From Plantago ovata (taxonomy: Eukaryota; Streptophyta; Magnoliopsida; Lamiales; Plantaginaceae): a stretch of 64,000 nucleotides of DNA. Position numbers and translations under genes: made by a program. Every line of letters begins with the position of its first letter. Position 1 is the first letter of the stretch. Of the stretch, positions 33,907-44,327 are shown in pieces. The notes under the pieces were generated by a model. The model was not told the origin of the DNA, did no database searches, and saw only the letters and a list, made by a program, of their open reading frames with translations. Where the stretch lies: contig CM051455.1 in assembly GCA_028274465.1 (NCBI GenBank), forward strand, positions 68,159,677-68,223,676, given 5' to 3'.

Positions 33907-35514
33907 TGTTGGTCCCTTTAAACAACAAGAAAAGACTAGAGGGGGGGGGGGTGAATAGTCTTTTCAAACTTTCGTCGTTTAAAACTTTCTCAACAAGTAC
34001 TTATTACTTTTCAGTAATGAGTTTGCTGATACTTAACTTTCTCAGCAAGCGTAAGTTACTTTACAGTAGCTTAGTTTGCTGATACTTAAAATCAGAGAGC
34101 GGAAGTCTTTGAAACAATAAGTGCTCTTTCAACAAGTAAAGGGTTTCAGCAAGTGAAGTGAGTGACTGTGTACAAACAGATATAATTTGCTGAAAGCTAA
34201 ATGCAGTAAGTAAATCACACAAACGCTTTTATAGTGGTATCTGAGAGTGGCGTAATCTCTCAACTAATCCACTTCGTCCTTTCTAGGACTGAATCCACTA
34301 AGATATGATTGAGGTTCCTTACAATCTCCTATCTAAAGCGATTCAACAGAAACCAAAGCACACTAGCTTTGTCTCCAACCTAAACTAGAGAACTCAACCT
34401 TGTTCTCCACCAAACTTGGTACTTTTAATCAGCAAAACTATGCTCGATTAAGTTCCCCCTGAATATCACGCCTGAAAGGGTGTATTTTCAGTTAGAGAGT
34501 TTTGGGGTGAGATAACTTAATTATAACTTATTCAGTTACAACAAGTAATCTAAGAAACACAACTTGGAATACTTTGCAGTAAACAAGTTTGATTGTTTCT
34601 GGTGTCAAGACTTGTTCTTGTTCGTAAGAAAGAACACTTAACTAATTTCTTAGCCGAGTTTGTTCTACTTCTTCACAAGTAGCTTTTTCAAGCTTTAAGT
34701 CTTGGAACGGATCAATGGCAGTAAGAGTGTTTGAAGGTTTGTGAGTTTTTAAGCACAAGTGAGAATTTGATCACGTTGTTGACACACTTCAACTCTTTGC
34801 CGGATGACCTCTATTTATAGTGCAAGTAAGGAGCCGTTTGAATTTCAAATCCTAAGGCTTTTGTTCCTTAACATGTCACTATCTTTCTTTTGTACTTTCA
34901 GCAGCGACTTTGTTTGTCTTCTAGTCTTCATGTCCTTCGCGTGCATGCTTTGCATTAAATGCACATTTGAATAGAATTCAAACAGTAACATTGGAGCGCA
35001 AATTCACGTACATTCAGCAAGAGGTCACATATGTTCATCAGCAAGTGGTCAGTCTCAGTTTCAGCAAGCCCAACCTACTCTGTCTTTCAGATTTTCACTT
35101 ATGCAATGCTGTTGCTGAAGTTTCCACTTTCTGAGCAACACGTGCCTTACCAGTCTTCAAGTCTTCAGATCTTCAAAAGTCTTCAAGATTCTGAGCGGTT
35201 TCTTATTTGCTTCAATAATTTGTTTGTAATAAACAAAATATATCTTCAGCAAATGCTTTAATAGGTTATTTTCTTTTCAGAAAATAAGATACATTAAAGC
35301 TAAGCATCAATAAGATATTTTTTTTTCAGAAAATAAAATACATCATACGCAAAAGAAATAACTTATCTAACACCTAACTAAGTCATCAGCAAACGTTCCT
35401 CTTTTACAATGTCCTTAAAATTCTAAATTCCTATGGACATTAAGAGTACTAATTACTGGACTTTCCTTAATTTAGCATGGTTAATTGCTCCTCAAAATTA
35501 CAAGTTTCCTAACA
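33907..35514 (-). repeat. SIRE 5' LTR
   Basis: About 1608 bp, TG...CA ends, near-identical to 19921-21538. Minus-strand start TGTTAGGAAAC is at 35514. To the right lies chromovirus-like LTR sequence (AAAGGGTAAAATGG), so the element inserted there. No target-site duplication can be tested because the left end is truncated. Confidence 0.9.
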
Positions 35515-36378
35515 AAAGGGTAAAATGGTCAAAACAAAAGATACAAACTGAAAATCGAAAAAGAACGAGATCGGGACTACCTTGCACGCGCAGGACGGAG
35601 CTCGAACAGATCGGGCCGGGACCGAGAAGAACAGAGTAGGGGTGCGGACTGGAGCTCGGCACGGGCACGGGCGTGGACTGAAGCTCGGGCGCAGGCACGG
35701 GCACGGGACAAGGCACGGCGGCGCGGCCAGGGCACGGGACTGAGCGCGGCGCGGCGCGGCCAAGCTGGACGGAACCGGATCGGAGCAAACGGAACTCGGA
35801 CGGGGCGGATCGATCTCGACGGCGCAGTGAACAGAGCCGGTTGATGGTGAGGTTGACGGCCGATTTGGGTTTGATGATGAGACGACGACGTGATCAACTC
35901 CGGTAGTGCTATGGCGGTGCGTGATGGAGGTGACCGGCTCACGGTAGCAATCCGGTGGATATGGGGAGGACGGTGTGGTGGTCGGAGGTGATGATGGACA
36001 AAATGAGATCCAAAAAAAAATGAAGGATGAAGTTTATTTCTCTTTGCTATCGGCTAGTGGCGTGAGAAGAGAAGAGTGGGAAAGAAGGAAGGGAGTTAGC
36101 TCAATTAGGTTTAGGGTTTGACCTGAGATGGACTTTGATTGGACTAAGGTTTGGGCCAAGAATTGAAGTAAATGGGCCTGCAGATGGTTTGGGGGATTGG
36201 GCCTAGACAAATGCTAGTAATCAGAATTTCCAATTAGCCCAACCGAGACGAAACCGGTTCACTAACATACCGACTTTCTAATTCGAATCCGATAGCTCGG
36301 GAAGGAAAATTAATTAAATCACCAAATAATTAAATTACTTGATAATTAATTAATTTAAAAAAAAAAAGGGATGTTACA
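35515..36378 (-). mobile_element. Chromovirus-like gypsy LTR, 5' part on minus strand
   Basis: On the minus strand it begins near 36376 with TGTAACATCCC followed by an A/T-rich run, the usual start of Tekay/Del-type plant LTRs. It is strongly GC-rich at 35570-35960, with CGCGGCGCGGCGCGGCC-like repeats. The open frames there (35498-35942) are antisense GC-rich artefacts. It is cut at 35514 by the SIRE element; the probable remainder is 18713-18797. Confidence 0.6.
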
Positions 36379-36569
36379 ACGTAGTACTAAATACCCGGAA
36401 CTACAGCAGAAAATCCATGAACTCATATTTGATTGTTAGATAGGATTATTCCTTGTCGCATTAGATTTGGTTGTTTTATTGGTGATTTGGTTGGCCAGGA
36501 CGATTTGTCGGCCTTTTGCTTTGTATTGCTTTTGGAAGTAATGAAAGAGTTCACAGTCCCAAAAAAAAA
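36379..36569 (+). pseudogene. LINE 3' end: ORF2 C-terminus, 3' UTR and poly(A)
   Basis: The first ~58 bp read in frame as YPELQQKIHELIFDC and stop, a plausible LINE ORF2 C-terminus. A ~120-bp 3' UTR and a poly(A) run (36561-36569) follow, then the right copy of the target-site duplication (ATTCTTATTGCACA, 36571-36584). It pairs with the left copy at 3245-3258. The RNase H/zinc-finger part of ORF2 between 17923 and here is missing or lies in the gap. Confidence 0.75.
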
Positions 36570-36570
36570 A

Positions 36571-38075
36571 ATTCTTATTGCACAAGTCAAGCTATTAAAT
36601 TTTAAGTTCCAAACTCTAAATAAATAGGTAACACTTTTAATAACTCCTAATTAGTTCAAAACTCAATTAGGAAATATACACACATGTTTAATTGGGAGAA
36701 GGAGAAACCCTAAACCCTAAACTCCTTCTCCCTCCCAATGTCGGCCACGCCACTTGAGGGAGGTGGGTCCCACGTTTTGGGATCCACCTTTATGTGTAGT
36801 ATTGGCAATTTAAATTCAATTTTAATCTTGCCCAAGTGCACATATTAATCTAATTAATAGGTTTTTTTCCAAATTCTCCTTTAATTATATTTCTAAAATA
36901 TAATTACCACTTAATTGTATTCCAAAATACAATTTAATTAATATTCTCATAATATTAATTATGGCCATGGCTAATTATAATTAACTCATATTAATTATAA
37001 TTCCCGTTCTACAGTCATGCGGATAAGCTGGTTCACCACGTAGTGTGACCCATAGGGCCTCATTGTATTAAGCTACAAGACACTAGGCCTTATGGAATTC
37101 CTAGACAATTCCACTTGCAATATTAATACATGAGGACATTTGAGAGGAACCTCAAAGCTACCTTTCGTTGTGAAGCTTGTTGCACTCAATGCGGCAATGG
37201 TAAGGTCCTTTTATCTGACTGACTCGGTATGCACCTAGGGTCGTTGATGTGTCTATCCCATTAATGCACCCATGGCGCCTCAGGGAGTTGTTTGGTTAGA
37301 TACACATATTTATGACAATCATAAATACTCTGTACGCTGGCCAGCGGTTTTACCAACACAACTATGACGACTTGAGTAGTACTCTCCAATGCTGCACATG
37401 AGAGATTAATCCTCTCCGGAGATCGCTTATCGTCCACACCTTGTATTTTGCCATGACCCCATAAGGGTCGTATCTACCGCGTGTTTCAGGGTGCAAGCAT
37501 TGGTTCCAACCAAAGGCCATGGCTCAACAATTGTGACGATAACGTCCTGAGAGTCTAAGGACGAATGGCATCACTTCCACAACTCCGGTTCCCATAGACA
37601 CCTCAGTGTAGAGTATACATCGATGGGGTTTTCCGGTGGGTACTTCCATTGTTCGGATAATCGCCTAGAACAACTATGCGCAGTTATGAGAACATCATGG
37701 ACTCGTCTAACGATCCGTTCCGTAGCCGTGGGATCGACCACACTTGCTCCAACAAGTATAACATCCACGCATACTAGTCTCGATTGCCTCATTCAGACCC
37801 CTACATCCGAGATGAGCTTCGACTAGGGAGATTCGGGATGAATGATAATTCACATAGTTCCCACTAATTATGTGACCAGTCATTCATCCACTGGGGACAT
37901 GTTTGATATCGATACATACCAACCAGATAAAGATATGACATGTTGTATGCCCGGTGTAATATAAATATATAAGTAAATATAAACATGAATAAACAAACAC
38001 ATTATATATTACGTTGATTGCGAAGTAGTACAGTTGTCCTTTAATGTGGTTGCCTCTAGGACACTATTACTAACA
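36571..38075 (-). mobile_element. Copia LTR, 5' part on minus strand
   Basis: Starts on the minus strand at 38075 with TGTTAGTAATAGTGTCC and continues leftward until the LINE target site at 36571; the LTR resumes at 3258. Segments such as CAATGAGGCCCTATGGGTC (~37050) and the GTGGGTCCC region (~36765) match 61030-61400, showing the same family as the gag-pol element at 57602-61025. Open frames within (for example 37571-37792) have no family match. Confidence 0.8.
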
Positions 38076-38551
38076 GTTGTCCCCCTAGTGTCTGAACGGG
38101 ACCAGGCCAATACCACCAATATGAAATCCACCTGGTACTTGATTTGAAATTGTAAATGAAAGATTGGCTCCAACTTATGGTACAAAAATTGGCTTTGTGT
38201 TATCCTTCTTCCTTGGCTCCATATTTCCCAGTAAGACATTCCAATATTGAAATTTGAAATGAAGACTACAGTCTTTATGCATTAGAACTCAACCAAAAAG
38301 ATAAGAAAGGAATAAAAAAAAAAAAAAAAAAAAAAACAAAGCACTAATGGAGATAGGCAAGATTTCCTTGTTGTGTCGTGCTGGTAATGTTGAAATGGGC
38401 ACGCATGCCCATTACACATTTCCCAATGTGCACGTTTAAAAAATAAAAAAATGCGTACTTCTGTTGTTGCCCATTGGGAATGTCTGTTTAGTTCAATTGT
38501 TTACTTTTGTTTAGTTTTATGTTTTCTTTTTAATCTTATTTATCTCTGCTC
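38076..38551. other. Host spacer with A-run
   Basis: No gene recognised. It contains a 20-plus A homopolymer (38317-38336). It lies between the LTR end and the second direct-repeat copy. Confidence 0.4.
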
Positions 38552-38967
38552 AATAGGTGATACTATACTATACTATACTATACATTTATACTTGATAAAC
38601 GAACATATAACATGGTGTAATTGTCAATTGTGTGAAATATGTACATGTACATGTACGCTTTGAATTTTTCCCAAAGCTAGTTTTAATGAGTGTTTTCTTT
38701 TTTCAATTTTTTTCAGATCTGAGAGTGAGTGTGAATGAAAAAAAATCCGTTGTACTAGTATTTATATGTAATATGAGAAAAACCACTTTCACAACTGTCC
38801 CGGTTTCTTCAAACCAGCTGAGGTAATGCTTTTGTTTGTTCTTTTGGAGACACCACATGGGATGTCAGTACTAGGAATAGGTGTAGGAGCTAGTAGTCAA
38901 TAACGAACAAATACTAATGCTTCAGACAAAGTTTTGTTCTGCCCTTATACTGGGCCACGACTCACCT
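38552..38967 (+). repeat. Direct repeat copy 2 (pairs with 1498-1885)
   Basis: Same sequence blocks as 1498-1885 with small indels, and a TACTA microsatellite-like run at its left end (38562-38583). This copy lacks the Helitron and so serves as its empty-site comparison. Confidence 0.85.
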
Positions 38968-39009
38968 GTTATTCATTTGTATTATGTGATATAAATTTGT
39001 AGTTATTTT

Positions 39010-39330
39010 GTGAACAAGAAAATGATATGAAGGATCAACATCCGAATATAATCCGAATCAGATTGACCCAAATGCGGATTAATATGATCTTTAATGGCAT
39101 GAAGCATTATAATCCGAATAAGATATGAATTCGAATAACAACTGAATTTAAATCGATCCGAATCCGATTTGGTCCGATCTGAAATAATACAAAACTCCAT
39201 AATCCGGACACCACCCTAATCTGATCATCACCGAAAATCCGAACACATCAGATTCCGACCCGATCCGAAACAAACTTACTCATCCAAAATTATCCGATCC
39301 GATTCACCCGTTTGCCAGGTCTAGTTATGC
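39010..39330. mobile_element. hAT-like non-autonomous repeat rich in ATCCGA
   Basis: Dense ATCCGAAT/GATCCGA words. The right end CCCGTTTGCCAGGTCTAG resembles a hAT-type terminal inverted repeat (TAGACCTGGCAAACGGG on the other strand). The left terminus is not clear and no transposase is present. It ends about 90 bp upstream of the TATA-like box of the CLPT gene. Confidence 0.4.
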
Positions 39331-39495
39331 CTTGTTGATTTCTTCTTACACTAATTATACAATCACTAAAACGCGTCTTACGATATATTAATTCTTCCTA
39401 GAGCTCGATCCTCATATCTATATTTAGGGCAAAATCAAGATTGGGTTTTTCTTCCCCACACACTATTTCCCTTCCCAAAATTGAGTACCATTGCA
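39331..39495 (+). promoter_or_regulatory. Putative core promoter and 5' UTR of CLPT gene
   Basis: A TCTATATTTA element at 39417-39426 sits about 70 bp before the ATG at 39496. That is compatible with a TATA box, a start near 39450 and a short 5' UTR. The sequence around the ATG (TTGCAATGGC) gives G at +4. Inference from spacing only. Confidence 0.45.
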
Positions 39496-42037
39496 ATGGC
39501 AGCTCATGGGTTAACTGTATTTGCAACTATACCCTCTTCTTCAACCCCAAATCAATCTTCAAGGAAGTCCCATGAACAGGTTCTAGGCTTCGGTCTTACA
39601 AATTCTTTTCTGGGTACAAAGATTCCGAGGTAATTTTCAATTTTATTTCTTGATTGGTGTAGTTGATTTTGTAATTTTATTTCTTGATTGGTGTAGTCTA
39701 TTTTGTTGGATTGAATTGAGTGTTTTTGCTTACAGATTTTCAGCAACGGCGATTAATCCGTCACGTTACTATCATGTTGCTCCAAACAGACGTAGTAGTA
39801 GTACCATTGTTGCCACTATATCCTTCCCTACCTCGTAAAGATTAAATCTTTTTGTTAAAAATTCAATCTTTTTGATAAAAATCTCTTCTCTTTTTGTTCT
39901 GATTAGTTAAATTGTTTATTTTTTTTGTTTCTTCTTGTAGAAATAAGGAGGCAGTTGCTGCTGACAAGATGCCAAAGTAATTTTATGACCTTGTGTATTG
40001 ATTGATATGTTGAATTAAGTATATTTGGATTTGTTATGTGTTTGCTCGAGTTATTGAGTTGTTGTGTTAACACAGATGGTCTTCGAGGGCGATAAGGACG
40101 TTTAACTTCGCAGAATTGGAGGCTAGGAAGCTCAGGCATCCCAATACTGGCTCTGAGTCTTTGCTTTTGGGCATTTTGGTTGAAGGTTTCTGCCCTCGAA
40201 TCTTTATTTTGTTGGTCCAAAGTGAGGAAGATTGGGATATAGTGTCTCGATTGCCATGAGCATGTTTAGAGACGTTAAAATTTGAGGCCATGCAATTGTT
40301 TGAGGTCTATTTTATCAGTGTGTGAGTGTGGTTCTTCTGTACATGTTATGACTTATGAGGTGTATGTGTTTATCCTGTAGGAACCAGTCTGACTTCCAAG
40401 TTTTTGAGGGAACATGGAATTACCCATTTCAAGGCCCGAGATGAAGTTCTGACGCTGTTAGGAAAAGGCGACAAGTATCTAAGATATCCTTATCCTAATT
40501 TTCAACATCCACCCTTGACCGAACTAGCTAAGAGAAGCCTTGATCAGGCAGTTGAAATAAAATTGAAGTCAGGTAGTATTTGCTTCTATGTTAATTGAAA
40601 CTTGAGTTTGCATTTGTCAATATATATTGCTCTGTTGTTTACGGTTATGTAGTTAATGATGATTTTTGTATGATTAATTGGATTTGGGACTAAGTGTGAG
40701 TACCCTCTTACATCTTTGCTTTCTAGATAGTCAAACCTTGCTTATGAGGGATGTCTGAAATCTTCTAAAACTAAAGCTTTCTTCTATATGAAGTCCTGTG
40801 CAGCCTAAATAATTGGTTTGAGTGACAATAACTCAGCACATAGTATTATGAGGAATCTTAGATTACCTGGATCACAGTATTAGTACTTGAGCATTTCTTG
40901 GCTGGCTATTTACTATTGTATTTTTTAAACCAAAACCTTTAAGGTAACTTGAAGGTGTATTATACTTGGTTCTATTACTGTGGATGGAACAATTTGTGTT
41001 CACTCATCTTAGCTATCTGTTCGGCCTACATTACCAAATATCGACTCACTTTCAGCTCTGCCTGTTTGAGAGACTTGATAGTTTCCCCTAGGATGCTTTC
41101 AAAATTGCACTCTGATTCTATCAAATTAATGACTAGATTGGCCACTATTAGCTGCTGTGTCATGGCTCCTTCACTTTACTTGGAAGGCTTGTAATCAACA
41201 ATATAAATTTGGGGATCTTGAATGTTTTTCCCAGTTTTCATGGTTGATAGTAGATGATTTTAGTCCATTCCACTAGATATTACCAAGCACCAACTTATCA
41301 TAAATTCACTAAATTAAGTCTGCTTAAATTTCAGTACAGAAAGGGAACAATACAAGTAGTTGTTGTTCATGTCCTATGGTTTCCAGTGTTGACCACTATT
41401 CATGATCAGGTTGGGCAGATTCATGCAAACTCAAGTTGGGATCTCCGTACTACGGTTGAGCCAAACTCCCGCCAAGTATCTGAATGATAGCAATATTTTT
41501 TTAATGGTTTGAACCTTGAAACACGGGCAAGAATCTTTCGAGAAGGATTTGTGGTCTACAATGTCACATATAGAATGCATAGTGGCTATAATGTCTTTTT
41601 CTTCTATAAAGGATCATGGAATTTATTTTGCTTGTTTCTTGCTTATGTTGCATCACCACAAACATAAAAATGTAAATATTCCTAGCTAGAAATCCTTTTT
41701 CTTAGTAGTAAGTTTGGTTGATTATTTGGATGCAGGTGAAGGTGGGGAATTAACATGTGCACATTTGCTTCTTGGAATTTGGTCGGTAGAGCAGTCAGCG
41801 GGACATAAGATATTAGCAATATTAGGCTTCGATGATGAGAAGGCAAAAGAGGTGGCCAAAACAGTAAGTCTCAACCCAAACATGCAAAAACATAGACGAA
41901 GAAAAGAAATATATAGTACTGCCACTTTTGTAGCTCTGTCTCACTCTAGTGCGTTTGCTTTCATGCAGATGGACAGGGATGTAGACTTGAACTTCAAAAG
42001 GTCTCTTCTGGGTTCCACAGATCTCAAAGTCGTCTAG
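39496..42037 (+). CDS. CLPT: Chloroplast ClpPR protease accessory protein CLPT (seven exons)
   Basis: Exons by GT-AG sites and frame: 39496-39629, 39736-39834, 39941-39976, 40076-40185, 40381-40572, 41736-41863, 41969-42037 (stop TAG). All join in phase to a 255-residue protein. Residues 1 to ~75 are Ser/Thr/Arg-rich with few acidic residues, like a chloroplast transit peptide. From about residue 98 there is a Clp N-domain: FAELEARKLRHPNTGSE, then LLLGILVEGTSLTSKFL, HPPLTELAKRSL and the repeat CAHLLLGIW...GHKILAILGF. There is no ATPase domain, which distinguishes it from ClpC/ClpD. Plant-specific CLPT1/CLPT2 bind the ClpP/R ring in the stroma and aid core assembly. I cannot tell which paralogue it is. 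No break is seen; the frame looks functional. Exon 3 is only 36 bp. Confidence 0.9.
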
Positions 42038-42197
42038 CTGGGATCATCGAGCTATGCGAAATAATTTATATGCTAGAAGTTGTATACTGACATGTAAGGT
42101 CATTTCAATTTTACTTGATAAGTTTCCCTGTGTTGGAATAGAATTGTGGTATTCTTTGTATCAATTAGGCCATGATGATTGTTCTGATTCAAATGCC

Positions 42198-42309
42198 AAA
42201 GTCCGTACACTTCTGCATTTATGTTGTGCCAAGTAGTCGACTTGTTCAAACATAAAGTCCGTACACTTCTGCATTTATGTTGTACCAAGTAGTCGACTTG
42301 TTCAAGCAT
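42198..42309 (+). repeat. 56-bp tandem duplication downstream of CLPT
   Basis: Two near-identical 56-bp copies (42198-42253 and 42254-42309; GTCCGTACACTTCTGC... to GTCGACTTGTTCAA...). They are 160 bp past the stop codon, so probably in the 3' UTR or just beyond it. Few differences, so recent. Confidence 0.85.
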
Positions 42310-42981
42310 ATGTTCTTTGTTAGGTAAACTGTAAACCAGTAGTTGAAACTTGAAATGAGATAAGTCAAAAGCCCTACTCCTTGGTTTCCATCTCTTCTAC
42401 AGCGCGTGCCTATGTTATATGTGCTTCCGAAATCTGAACTGTTTGTATGTTGCATTTTCCAAAAGGAACAACATAGCTGCTCTGCTTGAGTTCAAGCTTG
42501 ATCTAATGTTGGTTTACATTGTTCGAAAGCTTGGTTCAATTTCGAGAGCTCTGTATGGTTTCAACCTCGAAAGCTGCTCGGAATTGGACCTAAACTATTT
42601 GTGACCTGACTTGATAATCCAATCAAATTGAAAATGTTGGGATTGATGTGAAAACACATATGTTGGAGGTCAAACTAAACTCTTATTGAATTGAGTCCTA
42701 GTTAATCAATAAAAGCTTGGTTCGTTTACATTACCCAACATGCATGTTATTCCATATAATTTCTAAATGATAGATGTATACTTGCATCTTTGATATGAGA
42801 TTCATGTGCGTATCAAATTTAAATGCATGAAACAAATGAAGATGAATAGAGATACATCAAATATGCTAGCTTATTTGTACGGTAATACAATACATTTGTC
42901 TTAATCTCGACCACAGGATTTATTTCATAAACCCTAGCTGAGCCTCTAAGTTAATCTTAATTCATCCCAATCTCATCACAG
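42310..42981. other. Intergenic DNA between CLPT and CPSF160 pseudogene
   Basis: No gene recognised. The last ~80 bp (AAACCCTAGCTGAGCC ... CATCACAG) end in a splice acceptor for the first recognisable pseudogene exon. Confidence 0.4.
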
Positions 42982-44197
42982 CTGCCGCTAACATTCTCGA
43001 AGTCTACAATGTTAGAATTCAGGAAGCTGCTACTGATCATACCAAGCATGCTGCTGAGCCTAAGGTGGTATTTTGGCTGTTATTGCCGAAGTACCTCTCG
43101 AGCTTGTCTGCCATTACAGGTTCAGTTTTAATTGAATTTTGATAATTACAGATATAATTGCAATGTGCAGAAAGTTACATTACTTTTGTTGCATTAATTC
43201 GGATGAATCAGTGTTATTTTATGAACTAGTTTTTGTTTTGTAGCACCAGTTCGATTATTTAGTTAAACAGGGAAATGCAGTAAGCTTCTATCAAGTATTA
43301 AGAGTATTGATATCTATAGTTGTTTTTCTGTATTCTTGCCTTGGTTTTCAAAGGTTATGGGGTTGGTAACAAATTGATTATGAGAGACATAGGCCGTAAG
43401 TTTATGGGACAGACAAGTACATACTGCCTCTTTTGTGATTGAATTTATATTTTGAACGCGTGCTTTAGTAAACATGCATCTTCAAGGATGAAGAATTGCA
43501 AGATTCCATTTTAGAGTTAGTAAGCTGCTTTGTCTATTCGGATGTTGATAGCTGTTCCTGAGGAATTCCTTCATGTAGTTATTCGTATTGAGTTCTGTGA
43601 TCAGCTGGCCCTAATTCTTAAAGGAGTTGATAAAATATAGATCATAAGAGTATTAAGCTGTAAGATTACGGGGCAGATAAATACATTAGAACTTCTATTT
43701 CAAACAAGTGGTATCCTAAACTTGCATTTCTATGTTGACAGTTGGTCTATCTTGTAGCTATCCACGAATGTTAATTACTTATCTCTATCCTTATTGCTCA
43801 AAATCTAAGGAGTTAATGAAAAATGATTATGAGAGAAGTTGGTATGTTTGATTTTTTGAATTTCCTATTCTAGACAAGTGGCCTATGTGGATTTCTGAGT
43901 ATGAAGTTGGTGTGCATTAGTGTTTCTAGCTTATATAGCATGAGAGGAATTGTTTTGGACAGTAAATACAGTGAGCTGCTTAGTTCATATAGAGTATTGA
44001 TAGATGTCTGTGATCAAGGTCCATCATGTAGCTATTCACAAGTATTGAATTGTGTATTCTTGTGCTCAATCTGGTGCTCTTGTCTAAGTTTCTAGTTCGC
44101 TCGTCCAGACATAGGGCCTTTCTATTGCTTAGATCCAAGGGCATTTCTCTTTGGCAGTTGAGTTCTTACAGACCTTAAGGAGCTGGAATTTCTTTTT

Positions 44198-44327
44198 GGC
44201 TAGTGATATAGCCAGAGCTAAAATTACTAATGCCAGAGCAATTTGTGCACTTTTAGGAATGATTAGTGTTTATAAAAGGTAAATTGCTCTGGCATTAGTA
44301 ATTTTAGCTCTGGCTATATCACTAGCC
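44198..44327. mobile_element. Perfect foldback element (47-bp arms, 36-nt loop)
   Basis: 44198-44244 and 44281-44327 are exact reverse complements of each other over 47 bp (GGCTAGTGATATAGCC ... outward), separated by 36 nt. Each arm contains GCCAGAGC twice in direct order. Both flanks are T-runs, so a target duplication is ambiguous. It is probably a very young MITE. If transcribed from either strand it would form a long perfect hairpin that could feed small-RNA processing. It lies in an intron of the CPSF160 pseudogene. Confidence 0.8.

Larger units (their letters stand above)
18798..35514 (-). mobile_element. SIRE-type Ty1/copia retrotransposon, LTR-internal-LTR-partial internal
   Basis: On the minus strand the order is LTR (35514-33907), PBS, gag, pol (protease, integrase, RT, RNase H), env-like ORF, polypurine tract, LTR (21538-19921), PBS and part of a second gag ending at 18798. 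A long env-like ORF after pol and a tRNA-iMet PBS place it in the SIRE/Maximus lineage. The compound structure is what unequal LTR-LTR recombination between two elements yields. All ORFs carry breaks. Confidence 0.85.

Noticed and set aside
35498..35942. Arg/Pro/Ala-rich ORFs on minus strand
   Set aside because: GC-rich repetitive LTR sequence gives open frames in several registers; no family resemblance.
17924..36378. One single gypsy element spanning this whole interval
   Set aside because: The left terminus (TGTTGAAATATG) and the LTR end inferred at 18712 do not match, so at least two LTR elements or a rearrangement are involved; the gap prevents resolution.
38009..38239. Minus-strand ORF next to the copia LTR end
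   Set aside because: Short, crosses the LTR boundary, no recognisable family.
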